Origin: Phyto melanocephala
Taxonomy: Eukaryota > Arthropoda > Insecta > Diptera > Rhinophoridae
Direction of reading: 5' to 3'
DNA: 64,000 bases
NCBI GenBank assembly: GCA_941918925.1
Contig: OW799236.1
Location: 88,586,716-88,650,715, forward strand
Under the pieces are notes generated by a model that had not been told where the DNA came from, did not search any database, and saw only the letters and a list, made by a program, of their open reading frames with translations. This document shows positions 51,001 to 52,053 of the stretch, piece after piece. A program made the translations under genes and the position numbers. Every line of letters starts with the position of its first letter. The stretch's first letter is position 1.

Positions 51001-51825
51001 ATACCTGAAAATGACTTTATATTCGATTTTATTACCGAACTTATGCAGTGGATTAAACAAAACATGCCCTCGAGATCTCTGGAAGGTCCACATGAATGCC
51101 CCTATCAATTGTATTTCATGAAAAAACTTTGGCTTAACATCTCGCCTGGCAAAGATCCTAATGCTGATTCTATTTTTCACTATCCGCAAGAAGTGCCCAA
51201 ATATTTGGCGGGTTATTATAATATCACCAAGCAATTAGCCATTGAACTATCGTCGCTTATTTATGTGGTAGAACACGGTGAAAATTTTATGCCATTACAA
51301 AAGCCTCACGAAGTTCTAAAACTCATTGTGCCTGATGGTATGTTGCCCATAATGAAATCTCAAGAATGGAAGATTCAAATAGTACATCATATTAAGGACT
51401 TGCTATTGCATGGTGTGGATGGTAGAAAAGCTATAGAGAACTTTCTGAAGCTTTTAGCGAAACAGTCAATGTTTGGTTCTACATTCTTTGTGGCCAAACA
51501 AACTAATAACGACAGTATGCCCGAGTTTATATATTTGGCTATAAACCGTAAAGGCTTTCATATTTTAGATCCTTTAACAAAAGTAAGCAGGCTGTTTTAA
51601 CCTAAATTAGTATTTGTATTTTAATATTTTTCATTTCAATTTTAGAACACTCTACAATCGTATACATATAGCGATTTGAGTTTTTGGAGTTCGGGTAATA
51701 CCTATTTTCATATACGTTTTGGCAATATGATTGGCGCCTCTAAACTGCTGTGCTCCACTACTCAGGGATATAAAATCGATAACTTACTTTCATCCTACAT
51801 TAAATATTTAAATGCAAATCAATAA
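1968..51825 (+). CDS. Myo28B1: Unconventional myosin VII (MyTH4-FERM myosin), 14 coding exons
   Basis: Actin-based motor of class VII. Joining exons 1968-1997, 20108-20380, 20433-21554, 21633-22148, 25833-26690, 42701-42901, 45828-46201, 46258-46864, 46927-47037, 47188-48038, 48108-48273, 48343-48708, 50851-51582 and 51646-51825 gives 2128 residues, close to the usual length of about 2100-2200. The motor (about 20-740) has the P-loop GESGAGKT (164-171), switch I NDNSSRFG (213-220) and switch II DIFGFE (441-446), so it should be an active ATPase. IQ motifs follow (about 750-835), then a short charged linker, MyTH4 (about 950-1200), FERM, SH3 (about 1523-1590), MyTH4 (about 1660-1815) and FERM (to 2128). 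All exon phases agree. The tail diverges more from Myo7a/crinkled than expected for that ortholog, and I recall the second dipteran myosin VII (Myo28B1) as similar; that paralog assignment is inference. In this family the tail binds cargo and adaptors in actin protrusions. Confidence 0.88.
2633..2853. mobile_element. Short inverted-repeat element (MITE), family A copy 1
   Basis: Ends are inverted repeats: GGTCACAGGTAGAAAGGCC at the left, and a decayed version reading TTATGACC at the right. A second copy with clearer ends lies at 60835-61021 in the same orientation and shares the motif CCCTAACTCAAATAATT and the AGGAGAA block. No coding capacity. Non-autonomous DNA transposon of unknown superfamily. 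Confidence 0.6.
3304..4875. mobile_element. hAT-type non-autonomous transposon with 8-bp target duplication
   Basis: Terminal inverted repeats CAGCGTTGCCACT and (reverse complement) CAGCGTTACCACT, flanked on both sides by the identical 8-bp TCACCAAG (3296-3303 and 4876-4883). Eight-base target duplications and CAG-type ends are hallmarks of the hAT superfamily. Subterminal copies of TTGGTCGG occur near both ends. The element encodes no transposase; about 950 bp of its 1572 bp is a nested second element (3823-4770). Confidence 0.85.
3823..4770. mobile_element. Nested inverted-repeat element with repeated AAAAGGTGCTTTTT motif
   Basis: The two ends are perfect inverted repeats over 33 bp, starting TGAGGAGCCGCAGAACAAAA. 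Inside, the motif AACAAAAGGTGCTTTTT recurs in direct orientation near 3836, 3981, 4010 (variant), 4496 (variant), 4524 and 4553, and inverted at 4744. The element is inserted in the hAT element 3304-4875. I could not identify a clean target duplication, and no ORF looks like a transposase. Superfamily unknown. Confidence 0.75.
5223..5720 (+). mobile_element. Mariner-like transposase N-terminal relic
   Basis: Reading from the ATG at 5225, [13 protein letters not shown] is closely parallel to [17 protein letters not shown] of the element at 14016-14960. It continues through stops and frameshifts to [19 protein letters not shown] and [15 protein letters not shown], the DNA-binding half of the transposase. 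This is the very part that the 14016 copy has lost. The DDE half is not recognisable downstream. Dead. Confidence 0.65.
5895..5956 (+). repeat. DINE-1-like terminal fragment
   Basis: About 60 bp matching the terminal hairpin end of the DINE-1 copies at 38319 and 55441, in the opposite orientation (ACGGAATGACAAAGCTATAT, then GTGCACCACAGGTGAAGGGT). The rest of the element is missing or too decayed to see. Confidence 0.65.
6267..6818. mobile_element. Foldback-type MITE (about 550 bp)
   Basis: Inverted ends of about 38 bp with a few mismatches: left ATCCGTCATCCGTCAAACTT, right (reverse complement) ATCCGTCGTCCGTCAAACTT, each continuing to AACTGACA. A subterminal stretch with GTACTTTGYGTTGACGGA is also present on both sides. 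No transposase. The 64-codon ORF inside is not believable as a gene. Confidence 0.7.
7991..8023. repeat. Perfect 14-bp palindrome, 5-nt loop
   Basis: Arms GTAATTAGTAATTA and TAATTACTAATTAC are exact reverse complements around ATGTG. This is a very AT-rich hairpin that could be chance, a MITE remnant or a homeodomain-type (TAATTA) cluster. Confidence 0.5.
8340..9780 (-). mobile_element. Decayed mariner-like transposase, split by a later insertion
   Basis: On the - strand two blocks of one transposase family are visible. About 9760-9600 reads [15 protein letters not shown] then DGNVN (the first catalytic Asp block). About 8810-8480 reads [19 protein letters not shown] and [12 protein letters not shown], where the second catalytic Asp of QQD is Gly. 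Between them, about 8830-9500 is unrelated sequence bounded by the inverted 11-mers CGTAGAATACG (8785) and CGTATTCTACG (9487). Inactive. Confidence 0.6.
9063..9465 (+). mobile_element. Possible Helitron-associated endonuclease-like ORF fragment with a tandem duplication
   Basis: The + strand reads [20 protein letters not shown] followed by [20 protein letters not shown]. This resembles the end of the endonuclease-like domain (TTID-VF ... YFSYHKP) I associate with arthropod mobile-element proteins, possibly Helentron type. The last part is repeated 116 bp later (9232 and 9348), again coding [13 protein letters not shown]. It sits in the sequence inserted into the mariner relic at 8340-9780. 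Identity is from memory and only moderately sure. Confidence 0.4.
9905..10030 (+). repeat. DINE-1-like 3' fragment
   Basis: Contains the diagnostic end: TATAATTTATGGGGTCACAA, TTTCACACGTAAT and CTGTAAAGGGTATG. Compare TATACTTTATGGGGTCGGAA ... GTGTGAAGGGTATA at 17217-18055. Same orientation as that copy, 5' part missing. Confidence 0.65.
10040..11710 (-). repeat. Old repeat copy (CCCAGC family) split by a piggyBac insertion
   Basis: 10040-10127 and 11583-11710 are the two halves of one inverted copy of the repeat also found at 36582-37258 and 58923-59530. Shared landmarks include GACAACAGCGGCAAAGCATT (10104) and AACCGAACGACTTCTGTA (11673). The two halves join at a TTAA that corresponds to uninterrupted sequence in the copy at 36582, so this is a filled site next to an empty one. 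Confidence 0.75.
10132..11578 (-). mobile_element. piggyBac-like transposon relic with TTAA target duplication
   Basis: Flanked by TTAA on both sides (10128-10131, 11579-11582), with short inverted ends ACCATTAAAAGCC and (reverse complement) CCCATTAATGGCC. Near the ends CTGTACC-N6-GTAC recurs three times (10264, 11204, 11547). The - strand carries remains of a transposase: an acidic N-terminal tract ([19 protein letters not shown]), [10 protein letters not shown], then [18 protein letters not shown] (10639-10583), the typical piggyBac N-terminal core. Frames are broken and the catalytic DDD part is absent. At 1447 bp it is about 1 kb shorter than a full element. Inactive. Confidence 0.85.
12629..13792 (-). 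mobile_element. Mariner-like element, degenerate
   Basis: Inverted ends GGGTGAGCCATTTAAAATTT (12631) and, at the right, the complement of TGCGCCATTTAAAATAAA, beside TA. On the - strand [33 protein letters not shown] and similar blocks correspond to the middle of a mariner-type transposase, with many stops. 13510-13610 is homologous to 27075-27140 of the shorter element at 26887-27474, so the two belong to one family. Confidence 0.6.
13877..13980. mobile_element. 104-bp hairpin MITE
   Basis: Nearly all of it is an imperfect inverted repeat: GTATTCATAAAATATATTTT at the left, the complement of GTATTCATAAAAAATATTTT at the right, each followed by ...GTTTATTAAAGGCTTA-type sequence and TGACA. The same ends bound the larger structure at 49770-50675. 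Confidence 0.75.
14016..14960 (+). mobile_element. Mariner-superfamily transposon with truncated transposase
   Basis: Inverted ends AAGAGTGATTTTTTA and (reverse complement) AAGCATGATTTTTTA, flanked by TA. The transposase starts at 14132 ([17 protein letters not shown]), hits a stop, runs on as [13 protein letters not shown], and then jumps to [20 protein letters not shown] (14236 onward). Roughly 100 residues of the DNA-binding region are deleted. The open frame 14236-14706 keeps the DDE-fold landmarks SDEAHF, WFQQDGG and [12 protein letters not shown], with 36 residues between the second and third aligned Asp. After [10 protein letters not shown] a stop interrupts the C-terminus. Cannot make an active enzyme. 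Confidence 0.88.
15200..15520 (-). mobile_element. Mariner-like transposase relic
   Basis: The - strand, using two frames, reads [20 protein letters not shown] then [25 protein letters not shown] and GPYFSFENN. This parallels [31 protein letters not shown] of intact family members. The first catalytic Asp is lost (CNKANF). Highly decayed. Confidence 0.6.
16420..16477. repeat. Perfect 21-bp inverted repeat with 16-nt loop
   Basis: Left arm 16420-16440 (ends GTGTTCTATGTG) and right arm 16457-16477 (starts CACATAGAACAC) are exact reverse complements. This is a strong hairpin in otherwise plain AT-rich sequence; it may be two transposon ends brought together by an internal deletion, or a structured RNA. 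No coding context. Confidence 0.65.
16547..16665 (-). mobile_element. Mariner-like transposase relic (about 35 codons)
   Basis: The - strand reads [20 protein letters not shown] then [10 protein letters not shown], matching [20 protein letters not shown] of the 14016 element. No ends are recognisable. Confidence 0.6.
17217..18055 (+). mobile_element. DINE-1/INE-1-like element, nearly full length
   Basis: Begins ACAAGTAAGAGTGCTATATT with the short palindrome ATTCGGCCGTGCCGAAT, then TATACCCTTCACAACGTG. It holds about 250 bp of nearly pure A/T (17395-17645), GGCTCAGCTGGGATTTGATG, GTTGTTGTTGTAATGTTG and ACGGACAGACGGACAGACTG. It ends TACTTTATGGGGTCGGAAAT ... TTTTTCACTGTGTGAAGGGT ATAAAAA, a terminal hairpin. 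This order of blocks is that of Drosophila DINE-1 (non-autonomous Helentron/Helitron-like). No coding. Confidence 0.85.
18140..18392. mobile_element. 5'-truncated MITE, family B
   Basis: Shares a long block with the complete copy at 24961-25272 (GTCACATGTTTTGACAAAAG, AAACTTTGTCAGATGTATCA, AACACACGACATGTTCGTAT) and has its right end (ATGCCGTGTATTAGCT). The left inverted end is absent. Confidence 0.7.
18781..18990 (+). mobile_element. Mariner-like transposase relic
   Basis: The + strand reads [19 protein letters not shown], then [13 protein letters not shown] followed by a stop. This is the block around the second catalytic Asp of mariner-type transposases. Only about 70 codons can be followed. 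Confidence 0.6.
19147..20043 (+). mobile_element. Mariner-superfamily transposon, internally deleted
   Basis: Inverted ends AAGGTGGGCCAAAAGAAATC and (reverse complement) AAGGTGGGCCAAAAGAAGTC match at 20 of 21 positions. The ATG at 19257 opens [14 protein letters not shown], then the frame jumps to the DDE part ([20 protein letters not shown], 19329 onward), so most of the DNA-binding domain is deleted. The second catalytic Asp has become Asn ([12 protein letters not shown]), a stop interrupts at 19678, and the frame resumes at 19681-19932. Its right end lies only 64 bp upstream of the first motor exon. Confidence 0.88.
20108..20380 (+). CDS. Myo28B1: Myosin VII coding exon 2 (N-terminal SH3-like region)
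   Basis: 91 codons, phase 0 on both sides: acceptor TATTGCAG, donor GTAAGT. Encodes [12 protein letters not shown] ... [18 protein letters not shown] ... [14 protein letters not shown], the start of the myosin head; the [10 protein letters not shown] and ILRNLEIRY blocks are typical of class VII. Residues 11-101. Confidence 0.93.
20433..21554 (+). CDS. Myo28B1: Myosin VII coding exon 3 (ATPase core of the motor)
   Basis: 374 codons, residues 102-475. Contains [14 protein letters not shown], the P-loop [10 protein letters not shown], the class VII hallmark [20 protein letters not shown], switch [14 protein letters not shown] and switch [11 protein letters not shown]. Ends at VKHIFK before a consensus GTAAGT. 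The 52-bp intron upstream has acceptor TTATTTTCAG. Codon usage and the unbroken frame support an active gene. Confidence 0.96.
21633..22148 (+). CDS. Myo28B1: Myosin VII coding exon 4 (lower 50K, actin-binding region)
   Basis: 172 codons, residues 476-647. [55 protein letters not shown] and [17 protein letters not shown] are canonical motor blocks. The upstream intron is 78 bp. Donor GTAAGT after AAT in phase 0. Confidence 0.96.
23131..24036 (-). mobile_element. Mariner-superfamily transposon on the minus strand, internally deleted
   Basis: Inverted ends AAGGGTGCGCCAAATAAC (left) and, reverse complemented, AAGGGTCCGCCATCTAAC (right), each flanked by TA (23129-23130, 24037-24038). The - strand reads [39 protein letters not shown] and [14 protein letters not shown], the first catalytic Asp block of a mariner-type transposase. 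The N-terminal DNA-binding domain is missing and later parts are frameshifted. Inactive. Confidence 0.85.
24309..24376 (+). pseudogene. Broken duplicate of part of myosin exon 5 inside intron 4
   Basis: The stretch CTTTAATTCAAACAACAC ... AATAGCCAAAGTCCAAACAA ATGGCTA ... TAGAACTAAAGAAC matches exon 5 at 26543-26610, which codes [20 protein letters not shown]. About 58 of roughly 68 aligned bases agree by eye. One base is deleted and a TAG appears early, so it cannot be used in frame. It lies 1.5 kb upstream of exon 5 on the same strand. A local duplication is the simplest reading. Confidence 0.7.
24524..24782. mobile_element. Short inverted-repeat element (about 260 bp)
   Basis: The 18-mer GGCTGACTTCCAAAACGT at 24527-24544 is exactly inverted at 24762-24779. 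Inside are the palindrome GTATACAAAGTTTGTATAC and a direct repeat of GCGGCGTTATGAAAT (24675, 24718). Non-coding, superfamily unknown. Confidence 0.6.
24961..25272. mobile_element. MITE family B, complete copy
   Basis: Inverted ends of about 32 bp: left ATACACGGCATGTTTTTTAA, right (reverse complement) ATACACGGCATATTTTTTAC, both running on to TCTGACTT. The interior matches the truncated copy at 18140-18392. Two stretches of the interior (TCACATGTTTTGACA and TCAACACATGTTTTTT) look related. Non-coding. Confidence 0.75.
25833..26690 (+). CDS. Myo28B1: Myosin VII coding exon 5 (converter, IQ neck, linker)
   Basis: 286 codons, residues 648-933. Converter blocks [20 protein letters not shown] and [13 protein letters not shown] come first. 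IQ motifs follow at about 748 ([15 protein letters not shown]), 773 ([16 protein letters not shown]), a weak one at about 795 and one at 818 ([15 protein letters not shown]). A fifth IQ, as in crinkled, is not recognisable. The charged linker ([19 protein letters not shown]) is short. The chosen donor is GATgtaagt after 26690, phase 0. A second in-frame donor after 26714 would add VSGPVGPN. The upstream acceptor fixes QFDKKLC as the first residues. Confidence 0.94.
25833..26864 (+). CDS. Myo28B1: Alternative terminal form of exon 5: predicted tail-less myosin VII isoform
   Basis: If the donors at 26690 and 26714 are not used, the frame stays open for 57 more codons ([20 protein letters not shown] to [11 protein letters not shown]) and ends at TAA 26862-26864. 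The protein would be a 990-residue motor plus neck without MyTH4-FERM domains. Unbroken coding of this length is unlikely by chance in such AT-rich DNA (about 1% by my rough base-composition estimate). The first AATAAA downstream is at 27397, inside a transposon. Alternatively the extension is a fossil of older coding sequence. Confidence 0.45.
   Translation, partial: QFDKKLCIRQLRYSGMMETARIRRAGYPIRHTYKEFVERYRILVASVGPIDKINCQKVAQEICERVFTTKSDYQFGRTKVFLKDNDDIFLEEKRSALIIKSIIIIQRGFRKIIFKRFLQKHRQAAIQLQKTWRGYRERKNYQIIHKGFHRLAACIASRKLTFSFMAMRTRIRKLQAYCRGYLVRKEFSAQYALRLAQVREFKLLKQREEEQYFKAKERNWKEHAENNFQMRLRGLDPLIQTTPEQIAKVQTNGYVRTEERNTDNYLDVESSKKVVDDVFGFLDETDVSGPVGPNVREKFLMFELESRKNKFIPTKLLSRPVNYYESSAPQVPMPRKYMNQTRL
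26887..27474. mobile_element. Mariner-type MITE, 588 bp
   Basis: Inverted ends CAGGGTGGATCATTTAAAAT and (reverse complement) CAGGGTGAATCATTTAAAAT, flanked by TA. The interior is related to the 12629-13792 element (AAAATTTTCGAGAAGAGATC block) but has no usable ORF. It starts 22 bp after the stop codon of the predicted short isoform, and carries the first AATAAA (27397) downstream of that stop. Confidence 0.8.
27571..27607. repeat. (TC)n microsatellite
   Basis: Imperfect CTCTCCCACTCTCTTACTCT followed by pure TC repeats. Confidence 0.8.
28183..29844. mobile_element. Inverted-repeat element hosting a nested Tc1-like transposon
   Basis: Ends CGCAAAGAAAAACCATGGTT (28183) and (reverse complement) CGCAAAGAAAAAACATGGTT (29843). 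Without the nested element at 28698-29627 it would be about 730 bp of AT-rich non-coding DNA. I could not establish a target duplication. Superfamily unknown. Confidence 0.6.
28698..29627 (-). mobile_element. Tc1-like transposon relic, deleted in the catalytic domain
   Basis: Ends CAGTTGCCCAATAAAGTCTA inverted, identical over 26 bp on both sides and flanked by TA. The - strand starts at about 29289 with [19 protein letters not shown], has a stop, then [20 protein letters not shown] (first helix-turn-helix), [20 protein letters not shown] (GRP motif and second helix-turn-helix) and [16 protein letters not shown]. At 28860-28800 it jumps to [20 protein letters not shown], the first catalytic Asp block, and then ends. 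The rest of the DD34E domain is deleted. The nearly identical ends suggest a fairly recent insertion. Confidence 0.88.
30057..30530 (-). mobile_element. Helitron helicase C-terminal relic
   Basis: The - strand at 30490-30297 reads [39 protein letters not shown] and [20 protein letters not shown], the well-known C-terminal end of the Pif1-like helicase of Helitrons ([19 protein letters not shown] motifs). No Rep domain or other helicase motifs are visible, so it is a fragment. The preceding frames are broken. Confidence 0.85.
30729..31106. mobile_element. MITE, 378 bp
   Basis: Inverted ends of about 36 bp: left TGACAGCGCATAGAGAAAGG, right (reverse complement) TGACAACGCATATAGATAGG, both continuing GACxTAAGGGTAAAAA. 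A third copy of the GAAAGGGACCTAACGGTAAA block lies inside at 30903. Left flank is a TA repeat. Non-coding. Confidence 0.75.
32040..32155 (+). repeat. DINE-1-like 3' fragment
   Basis: GATTTTAATCGATAAGCTTT, then ATACTTTATGGGGTCGGAAA and GAAATGATAAAGGCATATAT ACCC match the 3' third of the DINE-1 copies. The terminal hairpin is decayed. The hAT element at 32172 begins just beyond. Confidence 0.7.
32172..33433 (+). mobile_element. hAT-type non-autonomous transposon with exact 8-bp target duplication
   Basis: Inverted ends TAGGGTGATCGATT are identical on both sides, and the flanking 8-mer ATTGTATC is duplicated exactly (32164-32171, 33434-33441). Several copies of ACCGGTTT lie near each end as likely transposase-binding repeats. 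The interior is AT-rich without a transposase ORF. The first about 640 bp are repeated in inverted orientation at 43937-44586. Confidence 0.9.
34880..36370 (+). repeat. Degenerate tandem repeat, unit about 110-130 bp, interrupted by an inserted element
   Basis: Units read GAAGCTAGAATTATGAAGTT, AGAGACTATTGATTCGAGGT, GAGACTGAAAATGATATGGG, then TTTTTATGGTACTTTTTG. They recur near 34915, 35035, 35150, 36025, 36140, 36235 and 36335. The preceding 34060-34880 looks related but more diverged. Another inserted repeat (35277-36022) splits a unit. A related array in reverse orientation lies at 52700-53900. Confidence 0.65.
35277..36022 (+). mobile_element. Inserted repeat with five 120-bp minisatellite units
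   Basis: Starts ACTAGCCAAACCCGGCGCGC and ends with (AC)n, AGAGTTTCACTTTTATATAT ATAGAT. Inside, GGGCGTGGCCCCGCCCACTT recurs at 35378, 35499, 35621, 35741 and 35864 (period 120-123 bp), each unit with CATGACAGCTCAATATGTGT and GCAAAGTTTCAGAAAAATCG. Far more GC-rich in places than its surroundings. The ending resembles widespread insect retroposon or Helitron-like repeats, but I cannot assign a class. Confidence 0.7.
36582..37258 (+). mobile_element. CCCAGC-family inverted-end element, copy 1
   Basis: Begins CCCAGCACCCAGCACACATT and ends with CATTACCTAGTTTTTGATGGG, an inverted relation to the end CCCAGAAAAAACTAGGTAAT seen in the copy at 58923-59530. The two copies align over their whole length (for example CAATTTGGCATCTAAACCCA, CTTCTAAGTAAGACAGACGA). 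Non-coding, superfamily unknown. A further copy is split at 10040-11710, and 44957-45356 has similar ends. Confidence 0.75.
38319..39017 (-). mobile_element. DINE-1-like element, minus orientation
   Basis: Reads TTTATACCCTTCACCTGTGG, TTTCCGACCCCATAAAGTAT, GAGGAGTCGATTAAGCCCTG, CCGTCTGTCCGTGTGTTGG, then a long A/T-only block (38690-38850), GGCTCAGCTGGGATTCGATG and ATTCGGCATGGCCGAATATA before GCACTGTTACTTGTT. Order and content equal the 17217 copy reversed. Closely similar to the copy at 55441. Confidence 0.85.
39312..40417 (+). mobile_element. PIF/Harbinger-type transposon relic with TTA target duplication
   Basis: Inverted ends AGCCTCAGTTAGCCGAGCGC and (reverse complement) AGCCTTCGTTAGCCGAGCGC, both running on to CCGTACTGTAAT. 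The flanking TTA is duplicated (39309-39311, 40418-40420), the 3-bp TWA duplication typical of PIF/Harbinger. Near the right end, 40162-40206 reads [14 protein letters not shown], like the start of the MADF/Myb-like protein these elements encode. No transposase remains. 1106 bp, non-autonomous. Confidence 0.75.
40833..40990 (+). repeat. tRNA-like sequence, candidate SINE head
   Basis: An A-box-like TAGTGAAGTGGTAAGAGCGC (40851) and a B-box-like GGTTCATATCG (40893) are spaced about 40 bp apart, as in tRNA-derived promoters. No full cloverleaf folds by eye, and a recognisable SINE tail was not found. It could be a SINE 5' part or a decayed tRNA copy. Confidence 0.4.
41270..41350 (-). repeat. DINE-1-like internal fragment
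   Basis: ATAAGTCTTTTGGAAATATT CTGAAATTAATCGCTATTTA corresponds to TCAATCTCTTGGAAATATTC AGGAATGAATCGCTATTGAA of the 38319 copy. Ends missing. Confidence 0.55.
42701..42901 (+). CDS. Myo28B1: Myosin VII coding exon 6 (start of the first MyTH4 region)
   Basis: 67 codons, phase 0 both sides: acceptor TTCATTTCAG, donor GTAAGTGTG. Encodes [20 protein letters not shown] then [19 protein letters not shown] and [13 protein letters not shown]. The [11 protein letters not shown] motif is the conserved entry to the myosin VII tail. Residues 934-1000. The acidic EDEEDLSE stretch found in Myo7a just before this motif is absent, one reason to prefer the second myosin VII paralog. Confidence 0.93.
43214..43845 (+). 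mobile_element. DINE-1-like element, plus orientation
   Basis: Starts ACAAGTAAGAGTGCTATATT with ATTCGGCCATGCCGAAT, contains a shorter A/T block (43400-43460), GGCTCAGCTGGGATTCGATG and GTATGTATGTATGTATGTAT. It ends TATACCCTTTTTCAATGTGT GAGGGGTATA. Lies in the intron between tail exons 6 and 7. Confidence 0.85.
43937..44586 (-). mobile_element. Truncated, inverted copy of the 32172 hAT element
   Basis: Reverse complement of about 32172-32810, ending in ATTTCCACCGGTTATAAAAC CGAATCGGTCACCCTA. Landmarks CTTCACTGCTCACGGTAGTC and TTGTGTGCCAAACTATTTTA match. The other end is missing; similarity stops at about 43937. Confidence 0.85.
44957..45356. mobile_element. 400-bp element with CCCAGCAAAATCTTT inverted ends
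   Basis: CCCAGCAAAATCTTT at 44957-44971 is perfectly inverted at 45342-45356. The ends resemble those of the 36582/58923 family, and the interior shares short blocks (TTACATAGTAATGAGG, AACATCATTATTTTAA-like). Non-coding. Confidence 0.7.
45828..46201 (+). CDS. Myo28B1: Myosin VII coding exon 7 (first MyTH4 domain)
   Basis: Starts [20 protein letters not shown] after acceptor TAATTAAAG and ends [18 protein letters not shown] with a phase-2 donor (AG|gtaatt). [11 protein letters not shown] and [18 protein letters not shown] match the MyTH4 core of myosin VII. Residues 1001-1125. The acceptor polypyrimidine tract is at 45801-45819. Confidence 0.93.
46258..46864 (+). CDS. Myo28B1: Myosin VII coding exon 8 (end of MyTH4, start of FERM 1)
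   Basis: Begins in phase with [19 protein letters not shown], runs through [39 protein letters not shown] and [20 protein letters not shown], and ends HLIYKQ. The downstream intron is 62 bp with a weak donor (GTTTTT). I chose that donor because it restores the conserved [16 protein letters not shown]. The 56-bp upstream intron has acceptor TTTAAAG. Confidence 0.93.
46927..47037 (+). CDS. Myo28B1: Myosin VII coding exon 9 (FERM 1)
   Basis: 37 codons: [20 protein letters not shown] then [17 protein letters not shown], matching the VVRGVKFGEYRC segment of myosin VII FERM domains. Acceptor TTATTGGCAG, donor GTGAGT, phase 0. Confidence 0.92.
47188..48038 (+). CDS. Myo28B1: Myosin VII coding exon 10 (rest of FERM 1 and SH3)
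   Basis: 283 codons plus two bases, residues 1365-1648. [39 protein letters not shown] and [20 protein letters not shown] belong to the FERM C-lobe. [15 protein letters not shown] ... [13 protein letters not shown] ... [20 protein letters not shown] is the SH3 domain found between the two MyTH4-FERM units. Donor AG|gttagt, phase 2. Confidence 0.94.
48108..48273 (+). CDS. Myo28B1: Myosin VII coding exon 11 (second MyTH4, first part)
   Basis: Encodes [20 protein letters not shown] then [20 protein letters not shown] and [24 protein letters not shown] is a MyTH4 signature. Acceptor TTCTTAG, donor GTAAGT. The following 69-bp intron is a multiple of three without an in-frame stop, so its retention would insert 23 residues without breaking the frame. 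Confidence 0.92.
48343..48708 (+). CDS. Myo28B1: Myosin VII coding exon 12 (second MyTH4, core)
   Basis: 122 codons, residues 1704-1825. [60 protein letters not shown] and [20 protein letters not shown] are near-canonical. Donor GTAAAT, phase 0. Confidence 0.94.
48709..50850 (+). other. Myo28B1: Myosin intron 12 (2.1 kb)
   Basis: Contains the hairpin-ended structure 49770-50675. The rest (48750-49765) is AT-rich with only shadow ORFs. Acceptor TTACGAATAG. Confidence 0.7.
49770..50675. mobile_element. Hairpin MITE ends enclosing about 800 bp of unrelated sequence
   Basis: Left end GTATTCATAAAAAATATTTT AGG and right end (its exact complement) are those of the 104-bp MITE at 13877-13980. The 800-bp interior is visibly less AT-rich (for example ACTGGCCCCCAACGCGTAAC, CCGAGTGGCCGAGTTAAG). 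It encodes nothing I recognise. Either this is a longer parent of the MITE or a MITE disrupted by another insertion. Confidence 0.6.
50851..51582 (+). CDS. Myo28B1: Myosin VII coding exon 13 (second FERM)
   Basis: 244 codons, residues 1826-2069. [59 protein letters not shown] and [19 protein letters not shown] follow the myosin VII C-terminal FERM order. Donor GTAAGC, phase 0. Confidence 0.95.
51646..51825 (+). CDS. Myo28B1: Myosin VII coding exon 14 (C-terminus)
   Basis: 59 codons and stop: [20 protein letters not shown] then [20 protein letters not shown] and [28 protein letters not shown] and [12 protein letters not shown] are the conserved end of myosin VII. Stop TAA at 51823-51825 overlaps an AATAAA poly(A) signal (51821-51826). 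Confidence 0.95.
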   Translation, partial: NTLQSYTYSDLSFWSSGNTYFHIRFGNMIGASKLLCSTTQGYKIDNLLSSYIKYLNANQ

Positions 51826-51834
51826 ACTTTTATT
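51821..51834. terminator. Back-to-back poly(A) signals of two convergent genes
   Basis: AATAAA at 51821-51826 on the + strand (myosin) and AATAAA on the - strand at 51834-51829 (carboxypeptidase) lie within 14 bp. With usual cleavage 10-30 nt downstream, each transcript would end inside or next to the other's last codons. The signals are seen; the use of both is inferred. Confidence 0.6.
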
Positions 51835-51859
51835 TAAAATCAAAATAATGTAGAAAAAG

Positions 51860-52053
51860 TTATACGTAATTCAATTCCTTGGCTTTACGGATCAATGCAA
51901 CCATGCCGGCTAATAACTCTTCACAATTTGGAAGGATTTGTACAGGTGGCAAGACGAATCCATAGCGACCCACGTCACGATATTCAATGGTATAGCCAAT
52001 CTTAATGTCCAAATTATTAAAAAACCAATCCACAGAAGAGCCAGAAGCAACAT
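51860..52053 (-). CDS. Carboxypeptidase coding exon 5 (C-terminus)
   Basis: Completes Tyr366 and encodes VASGSSVDWFFNNLDIKIGY then TIEYRDVGRYGFVLPPVQIL and CEELLAGMVALIRKAKELNYV, then TAA. Contains the general-base Glu and the specificity pocket residue. The upstream intron is 83 bp. Confidence 0.93.

Noticed and set aside
20108..51825. Assigning the myosin as crinkled/Myo7a
   Set aside because: The motor and tail follow class VII, but the tail lacks the acidic block before the first MyTH4, the neck has fewer IQs and overall divergence is higher than expected for the very conserved Myo7a. Not finally settled without an alignment.
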